A stretch of DNA of 64,000 nt, taken from the NCBI RefSeq assembly GCF_026151335.1, contig NZ_JAMQPP010000011.1; one strand, written 5' to 3'. The translations under genes and the position numbers were made by a program. The DNA comes from Leptospira_A soteropolitanensis (GTDB lineage Bacteria > Spirochaetota > Leptospiria > Leptospirales > Leptospiraceae). This document shows positions 27,565 to 36,003 of the stretch, piece after piece. Below the pieces are notes generated by a model. That model made no database searches, was not told the DNA's origin, and saw only the letters and a list, made by a program, of their open reading frames with translations. Numbering within the stretch: position 1 is the stretch's first letter; each line of letters begins with the position of its first letter.

Positions 27565-28659
27565 ATGAGCACCGAAACAATACAAAGACCTATTCGAAAA
27601 GAAAAAGATATCGAATTTTTTAAACCGACTCTTTCCAGGGAAGACCTGAAAGGTGTTTTAGAGTGTCTCGTAGAAGAACATCTTTCTACCGGTGAAATCG
27701 TCGAACGTTTTGAGAAAACGTTTTGCCATACGTTTAAAATCAAATATGCCGTTTCTTCCAATTCTCTCACTTCCGCTTATCATTTAGCATTACTTGCATT
27801 AGGTGTGAAAGCTGGAGACTTAGTTTTACTTTCTAGTTATGCACCGATTTCAGCTTTGGACGCCATTTTTCTTTTACAAGCAAAGCCAGTGCTTGTGGAT
27901 TTAAAACGAAATTCCTTCCACCCATGTCCAGAAGACTTCCTACGTAAAAAAAATGAATCCGGTGCGAAATTTGCTCTTTTTGATCATAGTTTTGGATCGC
28001 TCATTCGTATCTCTGATTATTCCATCGAAGGATTGGAAGTAGTAGAAGATTTTACGGAAGCCATTGGTGCTACATCCGAAACCATTACGGTCGGCAAACA
28101 ATCTAAAATTGCGATTTGTGGCCTTAGTGCTGAGAATATCATTACCACTGGAAACGGGGCAATGATCATTACTTCCGAACTTACTCTTTCTAATGCAGTT
28201 AAATCGTATAAGTCTGGGTCTTCCGCCAAACGTAACTTTGGTGAGCCAAAATATGATTACAATTTGGTAGATTATCAAGCAGCCCTTGGAATTGAACAAC
28301 TTTCAAAACTCGGTGTAATTTTGGAACGTAAGAAAAAAATTGCATCAGCATACTTACAAGCAGTTCAAAATTCTAGATTAGAAACTTATTTTCAAAATCC
28401 AACTGAAGACACATTCCAAAGATTCCCCATTGTAGTTTCGGGACAAAACTACGAAGAGATTCAAAGATATTTTAAATCGATTCATATTGGAACACAAAGA
28501 ACCGTTGATGAACCACTTCATCGAGTATTGGAAGAAAATCCGTTAGAGTTCCCAAATGCAGAACGTCTCTTCCAAAGAGGACATTGTATTCCCATTTATC
28601 CTAACCTCACCAAAGATAACGTACAACGGATTGCAACTGCCATCCGGCGCATCTATTGA
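27565..28659 (+). CDS. DegT/DnrJ/EryC1-fold protein lacking the PLP lysine
   Basis: 364 residues with the fold of sugar aminotransferases: VSSNSLTSAYHLALLALGV (substrate/cofactor-phosphate loop), VVEDFTEAIGA where active enzymes have D-A-A-Q-A/S-x-G, then GLSAENIITTGNGAMI where active enzymes have S-F-x-x-T-K-N-L-T-T-G-E-G-G. The internal-aldimine lysine is therefore replaced by glutamate (codon GAG), and YNLVDYQAALGIEQL follows normally. Members with His at this site are PLP-dependent dehydratases (ColD type); Glu is stranger and suggests a non-PLP role or a pseudoenzyme. AGAGGAG lies 9 bases before the ATG. The next gene begins right after its stop, so the two proteins very likely act together. 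Not degraded: the whole frame is intact. Confidence 0.85.
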   Translation: MSTETIQRPIRKEKDIEFFKPTLSREDLKGVLECLVEEHLSTGEIVERFEKTFCHTFKIKYAVSSNSLTSAYHLALLALGVKAGDLVLLSSYAPISALDAIFLLQAKPVLVDLKRNSFHPCPEDFLRKKNESGAKFALFDHSFGSLIRISDYSIEGLEVVEDFTEAIGATSETITVGKQSKIAICGLSAENIITTGNGAMIITSELTLSNAVKSYKSGSSAKRNFGEPKYDYNLVDYQAALGIEQLSKLGVILERKKKIASAYLQAVQNSRLETYFQNPTEDTFQRFPIVVSGQNYEEIQRYFKSIHIGTQRTVDEPLHRVLEENPLEFPNAERLFQRGHCIPIYPNLTKDNVQRIATAIRRIY

Positions 28660-29811
28660 TTGGCAAGGAAGCTCTATTATCTAGACTCACTTTTCGAGTA
28701 TAGATTACCTTCCCATCCTCCCCATTTGGATTCCTCTCTGAAACGGAGGAATCGATGTTTGGAGAAGATGTTTTTTCCGATCTCAAGGTCAGAAGACTTT
28801 GTCCTAGTGGAAGAGTTGCCTAACGAGGAACTTTTTACACATTGGAAGGACTCTGGACTCACTCCAGGGTCTCCTTATTTAGAAGGGGATCTTCTCGGCG
28901 ATGTGACTCTTGTCGAATGGGGATGTAGGAACGAATGGTACGAAGGCCGTTTAACAGAAGACCCACTTCGCATCGAAACCTCCCGGTATCTCAATTCAAA
29001 AATAACCCAATTAGATTTTCGAAAACATCACTCACCTCTGCCTGCGAAAGTAATCACTTCCGAGGAACATTTGTTTGCTGAACTAGAAGAAACAAAACTT
29101 CCTATTGTTTTGAAAAGTGAGTTTGGTTTAGCTGGTCGAAATCATATCATTTTTAAATCGAGATCCGATTCCTGGAAGATGTCCCAGGTGAATAAAAAAC
29201 TTTTTGGTTTTCCCATTGTTGCTGAGTCCTGGGTGGGAGAAGAACGTTTTTTTGATTTCTCAACGTTATGGGATGTGCAAGATGGAGAGTTCTTTTATCT
29301 AACTTCCACAGCCATGCTCATTGATAAGGAAGGAGTATTTCGTGGGATTCGTATTGGAGGGACAGAACTTCCCTATACTGCTAACTTTTTACCACCAGTT
29401 ATGGATCTTGTAAGAGACTCTAAGGGACTAATTCCTAAAGAATATTCGGGTCCTTGTGCTATCGATGGATTTTTATTTAGGGAAGAAGGAAGAACTCAAA
29501 TTCAGCCAGTATCAGAGTTTAATTTTCGTTATTCGATTGGTCGTGTTTTATGGGAAGTTCGAAAAAAAAGGAATCCAAATAAAGATACTGTCAGCGGAAT
29601 TTTAATTTTGCCTTATCCCAAACAGGGTTCTTTAGAGGAATGGTCTACTTTAATTCGATTGGAAAAAGAATTGGGTGTTAATTTGGTTTTATTAACACCC
29701 GTTAGAGATTTGTCTGGAAAACCATACCAAAATACAGTTTTGTATTTTGAAACCACGGAAGAAAAAGAACCAACCGTGGTAGAATCTATCTGGGAATCCT
29801 GGATGGATTGA
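28660..29811 (+). CDS. ATP-grasp-like protein paired with the DegT-like protein
   Basis: 383 residues from a TTG directly after the previous stop codon. LPIVLKSEFGLAGRNHIIF looks like the ATP-grasp nucleotide-binding lysine and glycine-rich loop (V-x-K-x-x-x-G-x-A-G-R), AESWVGEERFFDFSTLWDV resembles the strand after the adenine-binding hinge, and PVSEFNFRYSIGRV near residue 285 fits the metal-binding E-x-N-x-R. The first ~100 residues would be the pre-ATP-grasp domain. ATP-grasp enzymes ligate carboxylates to amines or thiols via acyl phosphates. Paired with a DegT-like partner this could be a peptide, sugar-amine or cofactor ligation pathway, but that is inference. I recognise no named family. 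Confidence 0.65.
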   Translation: MARKLYYLDSLFEYRLPSHPPHLDSSLKRRNRCLEKMFFPISRSEDFVLVEELPNEELFTHWKDSGLTPGSPYLEGDLLGDVTLVEWGCRNEWYEGRLTEDPLRIETSRYLNSKITQLDFRKHHSPLPAKVITSEEHLFAELEETKLPIVLKSEFGLAGRNHIIFKSRSDSWKMSQVNKKLFGFPIVAESWVGEERFFDFSTLWDVQDGEFFYLTSTAMLIDKEGVFRGIRIGGTELPYTANFLPPVMDLVRDSKGLIPKEYSGPCAIDGFLFREEGRTQIQPVSEFNFRYSIGRVLWEVRKKRNPNKDTVSGILILPYPKQGSLEEWSTLIRLEKELGVNLVLLTPVRDLSGKPYQNTVLYFETTEEKEPTVVESIWESWMD

Positions 29812-29833
29812 TTTTTGTAACTAATTTCCTTTT

Positions 29834-30634
29834 TTAAACGCCATCCCTATTTGAGATAAATTCATGTTTTCCATTGATCTCAAGAATTGGATCTGATGGA
29901 TTTCCCCTGCGTTTGATTTCTAAAATATCAGTGTCAGTAAGAGGAAGAGTTGCTTCTAGACTGACAATGACTTTGTCTCCTTTTTCCGTCCAAGTACATA
30001 ACATTTTAGCAGTTTCGTATCCCATTTCACAAGTTCCATCATTATGGAGTTGGATCCTTGCAATATTGGATTTGGTTTTCCACTTTCCAATCGCCCAAGT
30101 ATTTTTTGGAGGAATGAGAGCAGAACCTGCTTGTTCTGAATTGAAAAAGACTTCTGCAATTGCTGTGTTTTCGGGACTAGTACCTTTATAAACTTCTTGA
30201 ATTGTAAGAGAAATTTCTTTAGCACGGACCTCTGATTTGAATTCTATCATTTGAAGAGATAAACTATCTTTCAAAGTAACAATTTCTTCAATTCCATCCT
30301 CAGTAGATATTTTTAGCTTTTTGATTCGATTGTTTGCTGCCCATAATTTGGGATCACCAAATCCATTGTAGATGGAGAGAGAACGAAAGCTAATCGGTGA
30401 TTTGTATTTGATTTGCAAAGATTCACCGATTCCTTCGCCAAGGGCTCCTTCTACCCAACTGGTTTTGAGTTTCCCGTCCATTGCAAAGATGGGGATGTAT
30501 TTTTTTGAATTTGGTAACAATTGACTCGTGGAGGTAATGCTCGGAGGATTGAGTGGTTGTGCTAAGATGGGAATACAAATAGCGGCGATGATTAGGGAAG
30601 TTTTTGAAATGGAAAACTGCATACACAAAATCAT
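29834..30634 (-). CDS. Secreted protein with NADase-type glycan-binding (discoidin-like) domain
   Basis: 266 residues. A signal peptide (SKTSLIIAAICIPILAQ) opens the protein; translation may start at the second Met (30622). Residues ~45-165 show the discoidin-like pattern seen in the NADase-type glycan-binding family: AMDGKLKTSWVEGALGEGIGESLQIKY, SLSIYNGFGD, NRIKKLKISTEDG, and a closing AIAEVFF strand. The remaining ~90 residues contain GKWKTKSNIARIQLHNDGTCEMGYE, a lipocalin-like or META-like beta segment with two cysteines. It probably binds carbohydrate in the periplasm or at the cell surface; the ligand is unknown. Divergent from cutA. Confidence 0.72.
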   Translation of the reverse strand: MILCMQFSISKTSLIIAAICIPILAQPLNPPSITSTSQLLPNSKKYIPIFAMDGKLKTSWVEGALGEGIGESLQIKYKSPISFRSLSIYNGFGDPKLWAANNRIKKLKISTEDGIEEIVTLKDSLSLQMIEFKSEVRAKEISLTIQEVYKGTSPENTAIAEVFFNSEQAGSALIPPKNTWAIGKWKTKSNIARIQLHNDGTCEMGYETAKMLCTWTEKGDKVIVSLEATLPLTDTDILEIKRRGNPSDPILEINGKHEFISNRDGV

Positions 30635-30672
30635 AAGTATCTAAATAATAGAGCAAGTAGGAAAAAAAATAA

Positions 30673-30996
30673 ATGAATGAAGCTTTTGAATTCAGTACAT
30701 TGTATGTCACTTTTCCCTCAGAAGAGGAAGCCAAAAAAATTGCGAAAGTAGTGGTGACGGAACGATTGGCCGCTTGTGCCAATATCATAAAAGGAATGGA
30801 TTCGATCTATACTTGGAATGAGGTTTTGGAGGAAGCAACAGAATTTGTTTCTTTATTCAAAACCACAAAGGATAAAGTAGGACTCCTAATGCAAAGAATC
30901 AAAGAATTACATTCTTATAAAACTCCCTGCATTGTAGAGTGGCCGATTGTTTCTGGTAATCCAGACTATTTGGATTGGATTCGAAAATCTTTATAG
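30673..30996 (+). CDS. cutA: CutA1 family protein
   Basis: 107 residues, the standard size. LYVTFPSEEEAKKIAKVVVTERLAACANII, SIYTWNEVLEEATEFVSLFKT and SYKTPCIVEWPIVSGNPDYLDWI cover all conserved CutA1 blocks, including ACANI and the C-terminal WI. CutA1 forms very stable ferredoxin-like trimers; the copper-tolerance role is historic and its real function remains uncertain. The gene end overlaps the converging GST gene by 31 bases. Confidence 0.96.
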   Translation: MNEAFEFSTLYVTFPSEEEAKKIAKVVVTERLAACANIIKGMDSIYTWNEVLEEATEFVSLFKTTKDKVGLLMQRIKELHSYKTPCIVEWPIVSGNPDYLDWIRKSL

Positions 30997-31703
30997 AATT
31001 CCACGATTTTATCGAACAATAATTCGAATCCTAATTCTTTTCGCCATGTGAGAAAGGACTCAGGCATTTGTACAGATGCAAACCAAGGGTAGGCGGGTGA
31101 ATCTTTCGGTTCAGCTAACATCCCCATTAAACTTGCCACGGTTATATCGACTCGACCAAATGAGGCTCCATTAAAAAATTTTCGATTTTTGTAAATTTCT
31201 ATCAATTCTTTAGAACATTCATCTAATAATTGTTTTACGACTTCAAGATTCTTTGGAGTAATTTTATATCTTCTTTTGAGAGAAAGGGCAATTAAATCAA
31301 AGTGTTCCGGAGGTCCAACTGTGTCACTAGGGGAGGCAGGATTTAATAAAAATAATTTACCTACGATTTCTGGATAATCTAAAATAAAATGGTAAAGCAG
31401 TGTTTGTAAACTTTTCCCAATTTGAGTATCGACTTTTTCTTCCATCTGTTTTTCTTCAGTCGATGCTTTGTGGCCAAATGCTTTTTCTTCCACTAAATCG
31501 AGAATACTGCCAGATCCTTGAACAATGCCTGTTTCGGTTTCTAAAACTGGCACATAGAGATCATTGACTAGGGGTTTTAAAGTTTGAATGTGTTGGCCAG
31601 GAATGAGAGGATTTAGTTTGTAATCGTAGTTTGCAAGGTCCAATGCCCATCTGGCTTTTTCAGAAAAATGTGAAATTGGGAAGGTATATAAGGTTGCACT
31701 CAT
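30966..31703 (-). CDS. Glutathione S-transferase-like protein
   Basis: 245 residues. The thioredoxin-like N-terminal domain starts LYTFPISHFSEKARWALDLANYDYKL, with the usual cis-Pro region YVPVLETETGIVQGSGSILDLVEE; the V-P-V-L and glutathione-contacting Gly-Ser are as in GSTs. A helical C-terminal domain follows (SFGRVDITVASLMGML contains the N-capping box/hydrophobic staple). FSEKAR, where many GSTs have S-x-x-x-R/K-V, gives Ser as the likely thiol-activating residue. The substrate is unknown. Start ATG 31703 lies 102 bases from the divergent M23 gene. Confidence 0.85.
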   Translation of the reverse strand: MSATLYTFPISHFSEKARWALDLANYDYKLNPLIPGQHIQTLKPLVNDLYVPVLETETGIVQGSGSILDLVEEKAFGHKASTEEKQMEEKVDTQIGKSLQTLLYHFILDYPEIVGKLFLLNPASPSDTVGPPEHFDLIALSLKRRYKITPKNLEVVKQLLDECSKELIEIYKNRKFFNGASFGRVDITVASLMGMLAEPKDSPAYPWFASVQMPESFLTWRKELGFELLFDKIVEFYKDFRIQSK

Positions 31704-31805
31704 TTGTTGAAGTTTGTGGAAAAGAAATCATTCTGCAATCAAGTTTTTATCTCGGAAAATGGATTGTCTTTTAAGTGTTCCCATCGTAAATATGATTCCT
31801 GTTTT

Positions 31806-33011
31806 ATGAGATTTGTTTTTTTCATTTTACTTCTAGTTTGTCCCATTGGATTTCTAGGTGCCAAGGAACATTCAGAGTTTTGTTCGATGGAAAGACTATG
31901 TGTCATTTATATTCAGGATCAAACGGGAGTTGATATTTACTTTCAAAACAAAATTGCCATTGATGAAACCTATACAACTGTCTCCGTTACCGCGACATCG
32001 ACGAATATGAAAAGTTCTCGAAAACTTCCATTGGTTACTGTTTTAAAGGGACCAAAACGTAAAAAACTATTCCGTCTGAGTGTAAACAAACCTAACAAAC
32101 GCTGGGTATATCAAATCAAATACAAATGGATTTTGGGTGATTATTCGGTCTCTCATGATCCCAAGGTAGTTTACGACCTTCCTTTTGAAAAAGGTCTTAA
32201 AGTTCGTGTTTACCAAGGTTATAAAGGAACAAAGAGCCATCAAGGTGACAATCGTTATTCGATCGATTTTGGTTTGAAGGAAGGTGATTTGATTACTGCA
32301 GCAAGGGATGGTATTGTCATTGATACCGAACAAAAAAATAATGAGGGTGGGTTCGAAATTAAATATATCCATTCAGCCAATTATATAAAAATTCTTCATG
32401 ACGACGGTACGATTGGTCAATATGCTCACCTTCGTTATATGGGTGTTCTTGTTAAACGAGGCCAACACGTTACCGCCGGAACTCCTATTGGATATGCTGG
32501 TAGCACTGGGTTTAGCGATGGGCCACATTTACACTTTGAAGTGTATAAACCAACGAGCAGTTTGCGTAAAAAAACTATTCCCACTCAATTTCGAACGGAG
32601 TCTTCCGATGCAGAGGTTGTTTCTGAGGGAGAACTTCTTTGGCGGAGAGATTCCAATACGCCAGTGGTAAAACTTCAGTCGGACATAGATGAAATTCAAA
32701 TTTGTGAATCAGTTCAAAATTTGGAACGTTTAGGCTGTAATGTAACTTCTTTTGTCACCGGTTCCCCTCTTTATTTTTATATCCCACTATTAAAACCGTC
32801 TCGTTATAAAATTCAAATTTCCGTTCGTAAAAATGGTACCTCTATTTTGAAATTGTATAATTGGGAGACAAATCCCGACTGGTGGGATACTTATTTGGAT
32901 GTCCAGTTGGACGATCCTTCCGAATCTTTGGAGGGAGACTGGACGGCAGTTGTATCGATCGATGGAGTTGTCCAAAAGGAAATTGAATTTCAATTAACGA
33001 GTGTAAAGTGA
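31806..33011 (+). CDS. Secreted M23 metallopeptidase (LytM-like), first of a tandem pair
   Basis: 401 residues from ATG 31806, chosen because it gives the signal peptide MRFVFFILLLVCPIGFLGA; the frame itself opens at 31704. Two N-terminal beta domains precede the M23 domain at ~165-270: KSHQGDNRYSIDFGL (zinc His and Asp), then GQYAHLRYMGV and DGPHLHFEVYKP with the H-x-H pair. All zinc ligands are present, so it should be an active endopeptidase, most likely on peptidoglycan cross-links. A C-terminal beta domain of ~130 residues may bind partner or substrate. It overlaps the next gene by four bases (GTGA); the two proteins share the same domain order. Confidence 0.86.
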   Translation: MRFVFFILLLVCPIGFLGAKEHSEFCSMERLCVIYIQDQTGVDIYFQNKIAIDETYTTVSVTATSTNMKSSRKLPLVTVLKGPKRKKLFRLSVNKPNKRWVYQIKYKWILGDYSVSHDPKVVYDLPFEKGLKVRVYQGYKGTKSHQGDNRYSIDFGLKEGDLITAARDGIVIDTEQKNNEGGFEIKYIHSANYIKILHDDGTIGQYAHLRYMGVLVKRGQHVTAGTPIGYAGSTGFSDGPHLHFEVYKPTSSLRKKTIPTQFRTESSDAEVVSEGELLWRRDSNTPVVKLQSDIDEIQICESVQNLERLGCNVTSFVTGSPLYFYIPLLKPSRYKIQISVRKNGTSILKLYNWETNPDWWDTYLDVQLDDPSESLEGDWTAVVSIDGVVQKEIEFQLTSVK

Positions 33012-34210
33012 AACGGTTTTTATTATTAATTTTATTTTTCAGTTTTTCTTTTGGATTGTATTCAGAATCGAATGTAACCGAAGAATGTAATCAGGAATGG
33101 ATTTGTCTCATTCAAAAAAAAGACGAGGATGGGATTGAGTTATCGATCCGTAATTACAATTCAAATGCAAAAATTACAAATTCTGTTTTACTGAATGCTA
33201 CTCTTGTTAATTTTAAAACCGATATAATGTTTCCATACTTCGTTGTTGTAAAGGGTCCTTCACCAATTTTTATAACCAAGTTTTTACTGGAAGATAAAAC
33301 TAAAAATGCATTTCATTCTTTTTCCTTTCGTGTAAGACCTGGTGATTGGGACAGCATTCATGATGATTCGGTAAGTTACCTTTTGCCTTTTGGTCCTGAA
33401 GTTCATGCAAAGGTAGTGCAAGGTTATAATGGAAGTGTTACTCATTTTGGTAATTTTGCACATTCCATCGATTTCGGAATTCCTGTTGGAACTCCTGTAC
33501 ATGCAGCTCGGAAGGGTTATGTGATGGCAACTGAATCACGTTATTCGGAAGGTGGATTTCGCAAAGATTTGCTATCCAAAGCTAATTTTATCATTATCCA
33601 ACATGAGGATGGGACATTAGGAAATTATGCTCATCTTATGAAAAATGGTGTTGTCGTGAAAATCGGTGAGACAGTGGAAGCTGGCCAATTGATAGGATAT
33701 TCGGGTAATACTGGTTATACGCAAGGCCCTCACCTTCACTTTGAAGTACATAAGCCGAATCGCCAACTAGAGGTAACTACAATTCCTACTGTGTTTAAAA
33801 CACAATATTCAGAACGCGATACATTGAGTGAATTTTATACGTATTGGCATCCTCGGCCTGGGGTCGATCCACCTAAGACAGATATTTTACCGGAAGACAT
33901 TCAAATTTGTAAATTAAATGCAAAACGAGAGAAAATTCAGTGTGGAGAAAATACTTTCCAGTTGGGGGAGAACTTTCTTGTGTCTTTGGAATTCATTCGA
34001 CCAGGAAACCAAAGAATTGAAGTCGATATATCCATTGATGGAAAAGGATTTGAACCAATGAAACTGGATTGGGTGGCACAAAAAAACTTAGCCTTCGAAG
34101 GTCGGTATCTTTCCATAGCCAACAACCCTAAATTTGTTGGTCGATGGAAGGTTCGGGTTCGGATCAATGGGGAAGAAAAAAAGACCCTTTTTTTTGATGT
34201 AAAAGCATAA
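33008..34210 (+). CDS. Secreted M23 metallopeptidase, second of the tandem pair
   Basis: 400 residues from GTG 33008, overlapping the stop of its paralogue. FLLLILFFSFSFGLYSES is a signal peptide. N-terminal beta region, then M23: THFGNFAHSIDFGIPVGTPVHA (His, Asp), GNYAHLMKNGV and QGPHLHFEVHKP (H-x-H). All metal ligands are conserved. The C-terminal domain (from PEDIQICKLN) aligns with that of the upstream gene (DEIQICESVQ), supporting a local duplication. Likely a periplasmic peptidoglycan hydrolase or a regulator of one. A clear terminator follows at 34281-34306. Confidence 0.86.
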   Translation: MKRFLLLILFFSFSFGLYSESNVTEECNQEWICLIQKKDEDGIELSIRNYNSNAKITNSVLLNATLVNFKTDIMFPYFVVVKGPSPIFITKFLLEDKTKNAFHSFSFRVRPGDWDSIHDDSVSYLLPFGPEVHAKVVQGYNGSVTHFGNFAHSIDFGIPVGTPVHAARKGYVMATESRYSEGGFRKDLLSKANFIIIQHEDGTLGNYAHLMKNGVVVKIGETVEAGQLIGYSGNTGYTQGPHLHFEVHKPNRQLEVTTIPTVFKTQYSERDTLSEFYTYWHPRPGVDPPKTDILPEDIQICKLNAKREKIQCGENTFQLGENFLVSLEFIRPGNQRIEVDISIDGKGFEPMKLDWVAQKNLAFEGRYLSIANNPKFVGRWKVRVRINGEEKKTLFFDVKA

Positions 34211-34260
34211 TCGTTTGACAAGTAAATATATGTATAGTAGGTTGACTATGGGCTTTCCAA

Positions 34261-34306
34261 GACCTTTTGGTCGTTCTACTGGGGGTGCAAACCCCCATCT
34301 TTTTTC
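34261..34306 (+). terminator. Double hairpin with T-run: terminator after the M23 pair
   Basis: GACC-TTTT-GGTC (34261-34272) is a small hairpin, followed by GGGGG-TGCAAA-CCCCC (34281-34296) and then ATCTTTTTTCT. The second hairpin plus T-run is a good intrinsic terminator. TTGACA at 34215-34220 lies just upstream, so this could instead terminate a short RNA begun inside the gap. Confidence 0.82.
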
Positions 34307-34364
34307 TAACCTGATTGCAGATTCGTCTTCCCAGATTTGATTGCCTGTCTAGTTTGAGATACCT

Positions 34365-34745
34365 ATGGAAATGGATGATTCCGTCAATGTTCTCGGTGGG
34401 CCTCTGGTGCCATGTTCCACACAGCCACTTACAGGTTTCTTTCGCGATGGTTGTTGTAATACATCTGATGAAGATGTTGGTTCCCATACGGTTTGCGTGT
34501 GGGCAACAGAGGAATTTTTAGAGTCGCAAAAACAAAGTGGAAATGATTTAATCACTCCTTGGCCACAATACGCCTTTCCTGGTGTTAAGCCGGGTGAACG
34601 TTGGTGTCTTTGCGCTTCTAGGTGGTTGGAAGCTTACCGCAACGGGGTAGCTCCTAAAGTCTTTTTGGAGTCTACCCACAAACGTGCGTTAGAAATTATA
34701 CCCTTGGAATTACTCGAAAGATTTGCGGCCGATGACTTTGATTAA
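34365..34745 (+). CDS. DUF2237 family protein
   Basis: 126 residues covering the whole family: NVLGGPLVPCSTQPLTGFFRDGCC, DVGSHTVCVWATEEFLE, NDLITPWPQYAFPGVKPGERWCLCASRWLEA and THKRALEIIPLELL. These Cys- and Trp-rich blocks are the DUF2237 signature, and several members are annotated only by that number. It is a small cytoplasmic protein (no signal peptide) whose conserved cysteines might bind metal. Its end overlaps the converging phospholipase-like gene by four bases. Confidence 0.9.
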   Translation: MEMDDSVNVLGGPLVPCSTQPLTGFFRDGCCNTSDEDVGSHTVCVWATEEFLESQKQSGNDLITPWPQYAFPGVKPGERWCLCASRWLEAYRNGVAPKVFLESTHKRALEIIPLELLERFAADDFD

Positions 34746-35995
34746 TTCCTTTTAAGAGCATCCAAATACGCTCTTGTGTGTTTAGATGTATTGTGTAGGA
34801 GTGAACCGAGAATATTATGGATCGGATGGTTGGGTTCATATAAAGTTTCATATTTTGGAATCTCTAAATTTTCTAACTGTTCGTCCATAGGTTCACCCGC
34901 ATCGTAAGCTTCTTTGCAAACATTTTCACGCAGCCCATCCATACCTAACCAATTAGGTTTTTCTTTTGTGGAAAAGTTCGTGATGGAAGTGGCTACTGGA
35001 TGATTCCAATTTTTGGTTTCGATTAAGTTTCGAATCAAATAATACTGATACTCTTCGATTAATGTATGTCTTCCCGAAACAAAACGAATCATATCATCTT
35101 TAGGTTTTTGGTATCCTACTATAGATACAAGTTGTACGCCAATTTGTTTGGCCGCACTGACTCTAGGCAATACGGAAGAATGATAAGGTTGGGTTAAATC
35201 TTGAATATAATGCAGTGCCCAACCTGCAAAACGATATCCCCAATAAGGATGACCTGTTCGAAATGCTAGGTTGGATAATTCTGTAAATTGATGAATGCGG
35301 TATTCGGGATAAGTTCGTTTTAAAAATCCAGCTAGAGCAAAAATAATACCTGGTTCGTAATAGAAACCCATATGGAAAGGTGCTTGTGAGGAAAATTCAA
35401 CAGCCGGATTTCCAAACGGTTGGTATCCGAATCCATAAATTTTGCCAACTTCACTACCACTATCTTCGAAGAGATATAAATCCAAATCATAATCAGGTTC
35501 ATCTGTGGCCGAAATCAACACTTCATCGGCACCAATGGTTTGGCCTTCTTGTAAGGATAAAAAGGTTTCGTTGGTAAGTTTGCCTTTGTCATTTAATGTT
35601 GTGAGTTTGTCCAAAGGCAGTTTTGTCCCTCCTCGTTTAGGGACAGATTGTATATAAAGAGAAGCTTTGTGATTTGGATTCACACGAAGTGCTTTATAAA
35701 AATTAACAACCAGGTCTGCCTCCTTTGTAGTTTTGGAAAACTTTAATTGTTCGTCAGTGGAAGTTAGGTGAGGGAGGCGATTCTTTGCCCATTCTTCAGA
35801 AATAGTCAAACTGTCTTGAATGAATGTTTTTTCTTTTGATAAAAATGTCTTTAAAGATTCTACTTTGACCTGAGGCGTTTGTTGGCCTTTCCAATGGTCC
35901 TTTAAAATTAAATAAGTAATACCTGCATGATTATTCCAGGCAAAGACTGGGATAGTAAAAACAAAAATTGTTACTAGGCTGATGAATCTATTCAT
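34742..35995 (-). CDS. Secreted zinc phospholipase C / S1-P1 nuclease-fold protein
   Basis: 417 residues. Cleavage of the signal peptide (FISLVTIFVFTIPVFA) would leave a mature N-terminus WNNHAG; zinc phospholipases C and P1 nucleases use the N-terminal Trp and a nearby His as zinc ligands. Further ligands are visible as HYIQDLTQPYHSSV (H-x3-D ... H) and HTLIEEYQYYL (H-x3-E), in the right order. The middle contains an extra, strand-rich insert of ~100 residues with GADEVLISATDEPDYDLDLY. It is likely an exported hydrolase of phospholipids or nucleic acids; which one is not determined. In a saprophyte this would suit nutrient scavenging. Confidence 0.72.
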   Translation of the reverse strand: MNRFISLVTIFVFTIPVFAWNNHAGITYLILKDHWKGQQTPQVKVESLKTFLSKEKTFIQDSLTISEEWAKNRLPHLTSTDEQLKFSKTTKEADLVVNFYKALRVNPNHKASLYIQSVPKRGGTKLPLDKLTTLNDKGKLTNETFLSLQEGQTIGADEVLISATDEPDYDLDLYLFEDSGSEVGKIYGFGYQPFGNPAVEFSSQAPFHMGFYYEPGIIFALAGFLKRTYPEYRIHQFTELSNLAFRTGHPYWGYRFAGWALHYIQDLTQPYHSSVLPRVSAAKQIGVQLVSIVGYQKPKDDMIRFVSGRHTLIEEYQYYLIRNLIETKNWNHPVATSITNFSTKEKPNWLGMDGLRENVCKEAYDAGEPMDEQLENLEIPKYETLYEPNHPIHNILGSLLHNTSKHTRAYLDALKRN

Positions 35996-36003
35996 TGGTT
36001 ATA

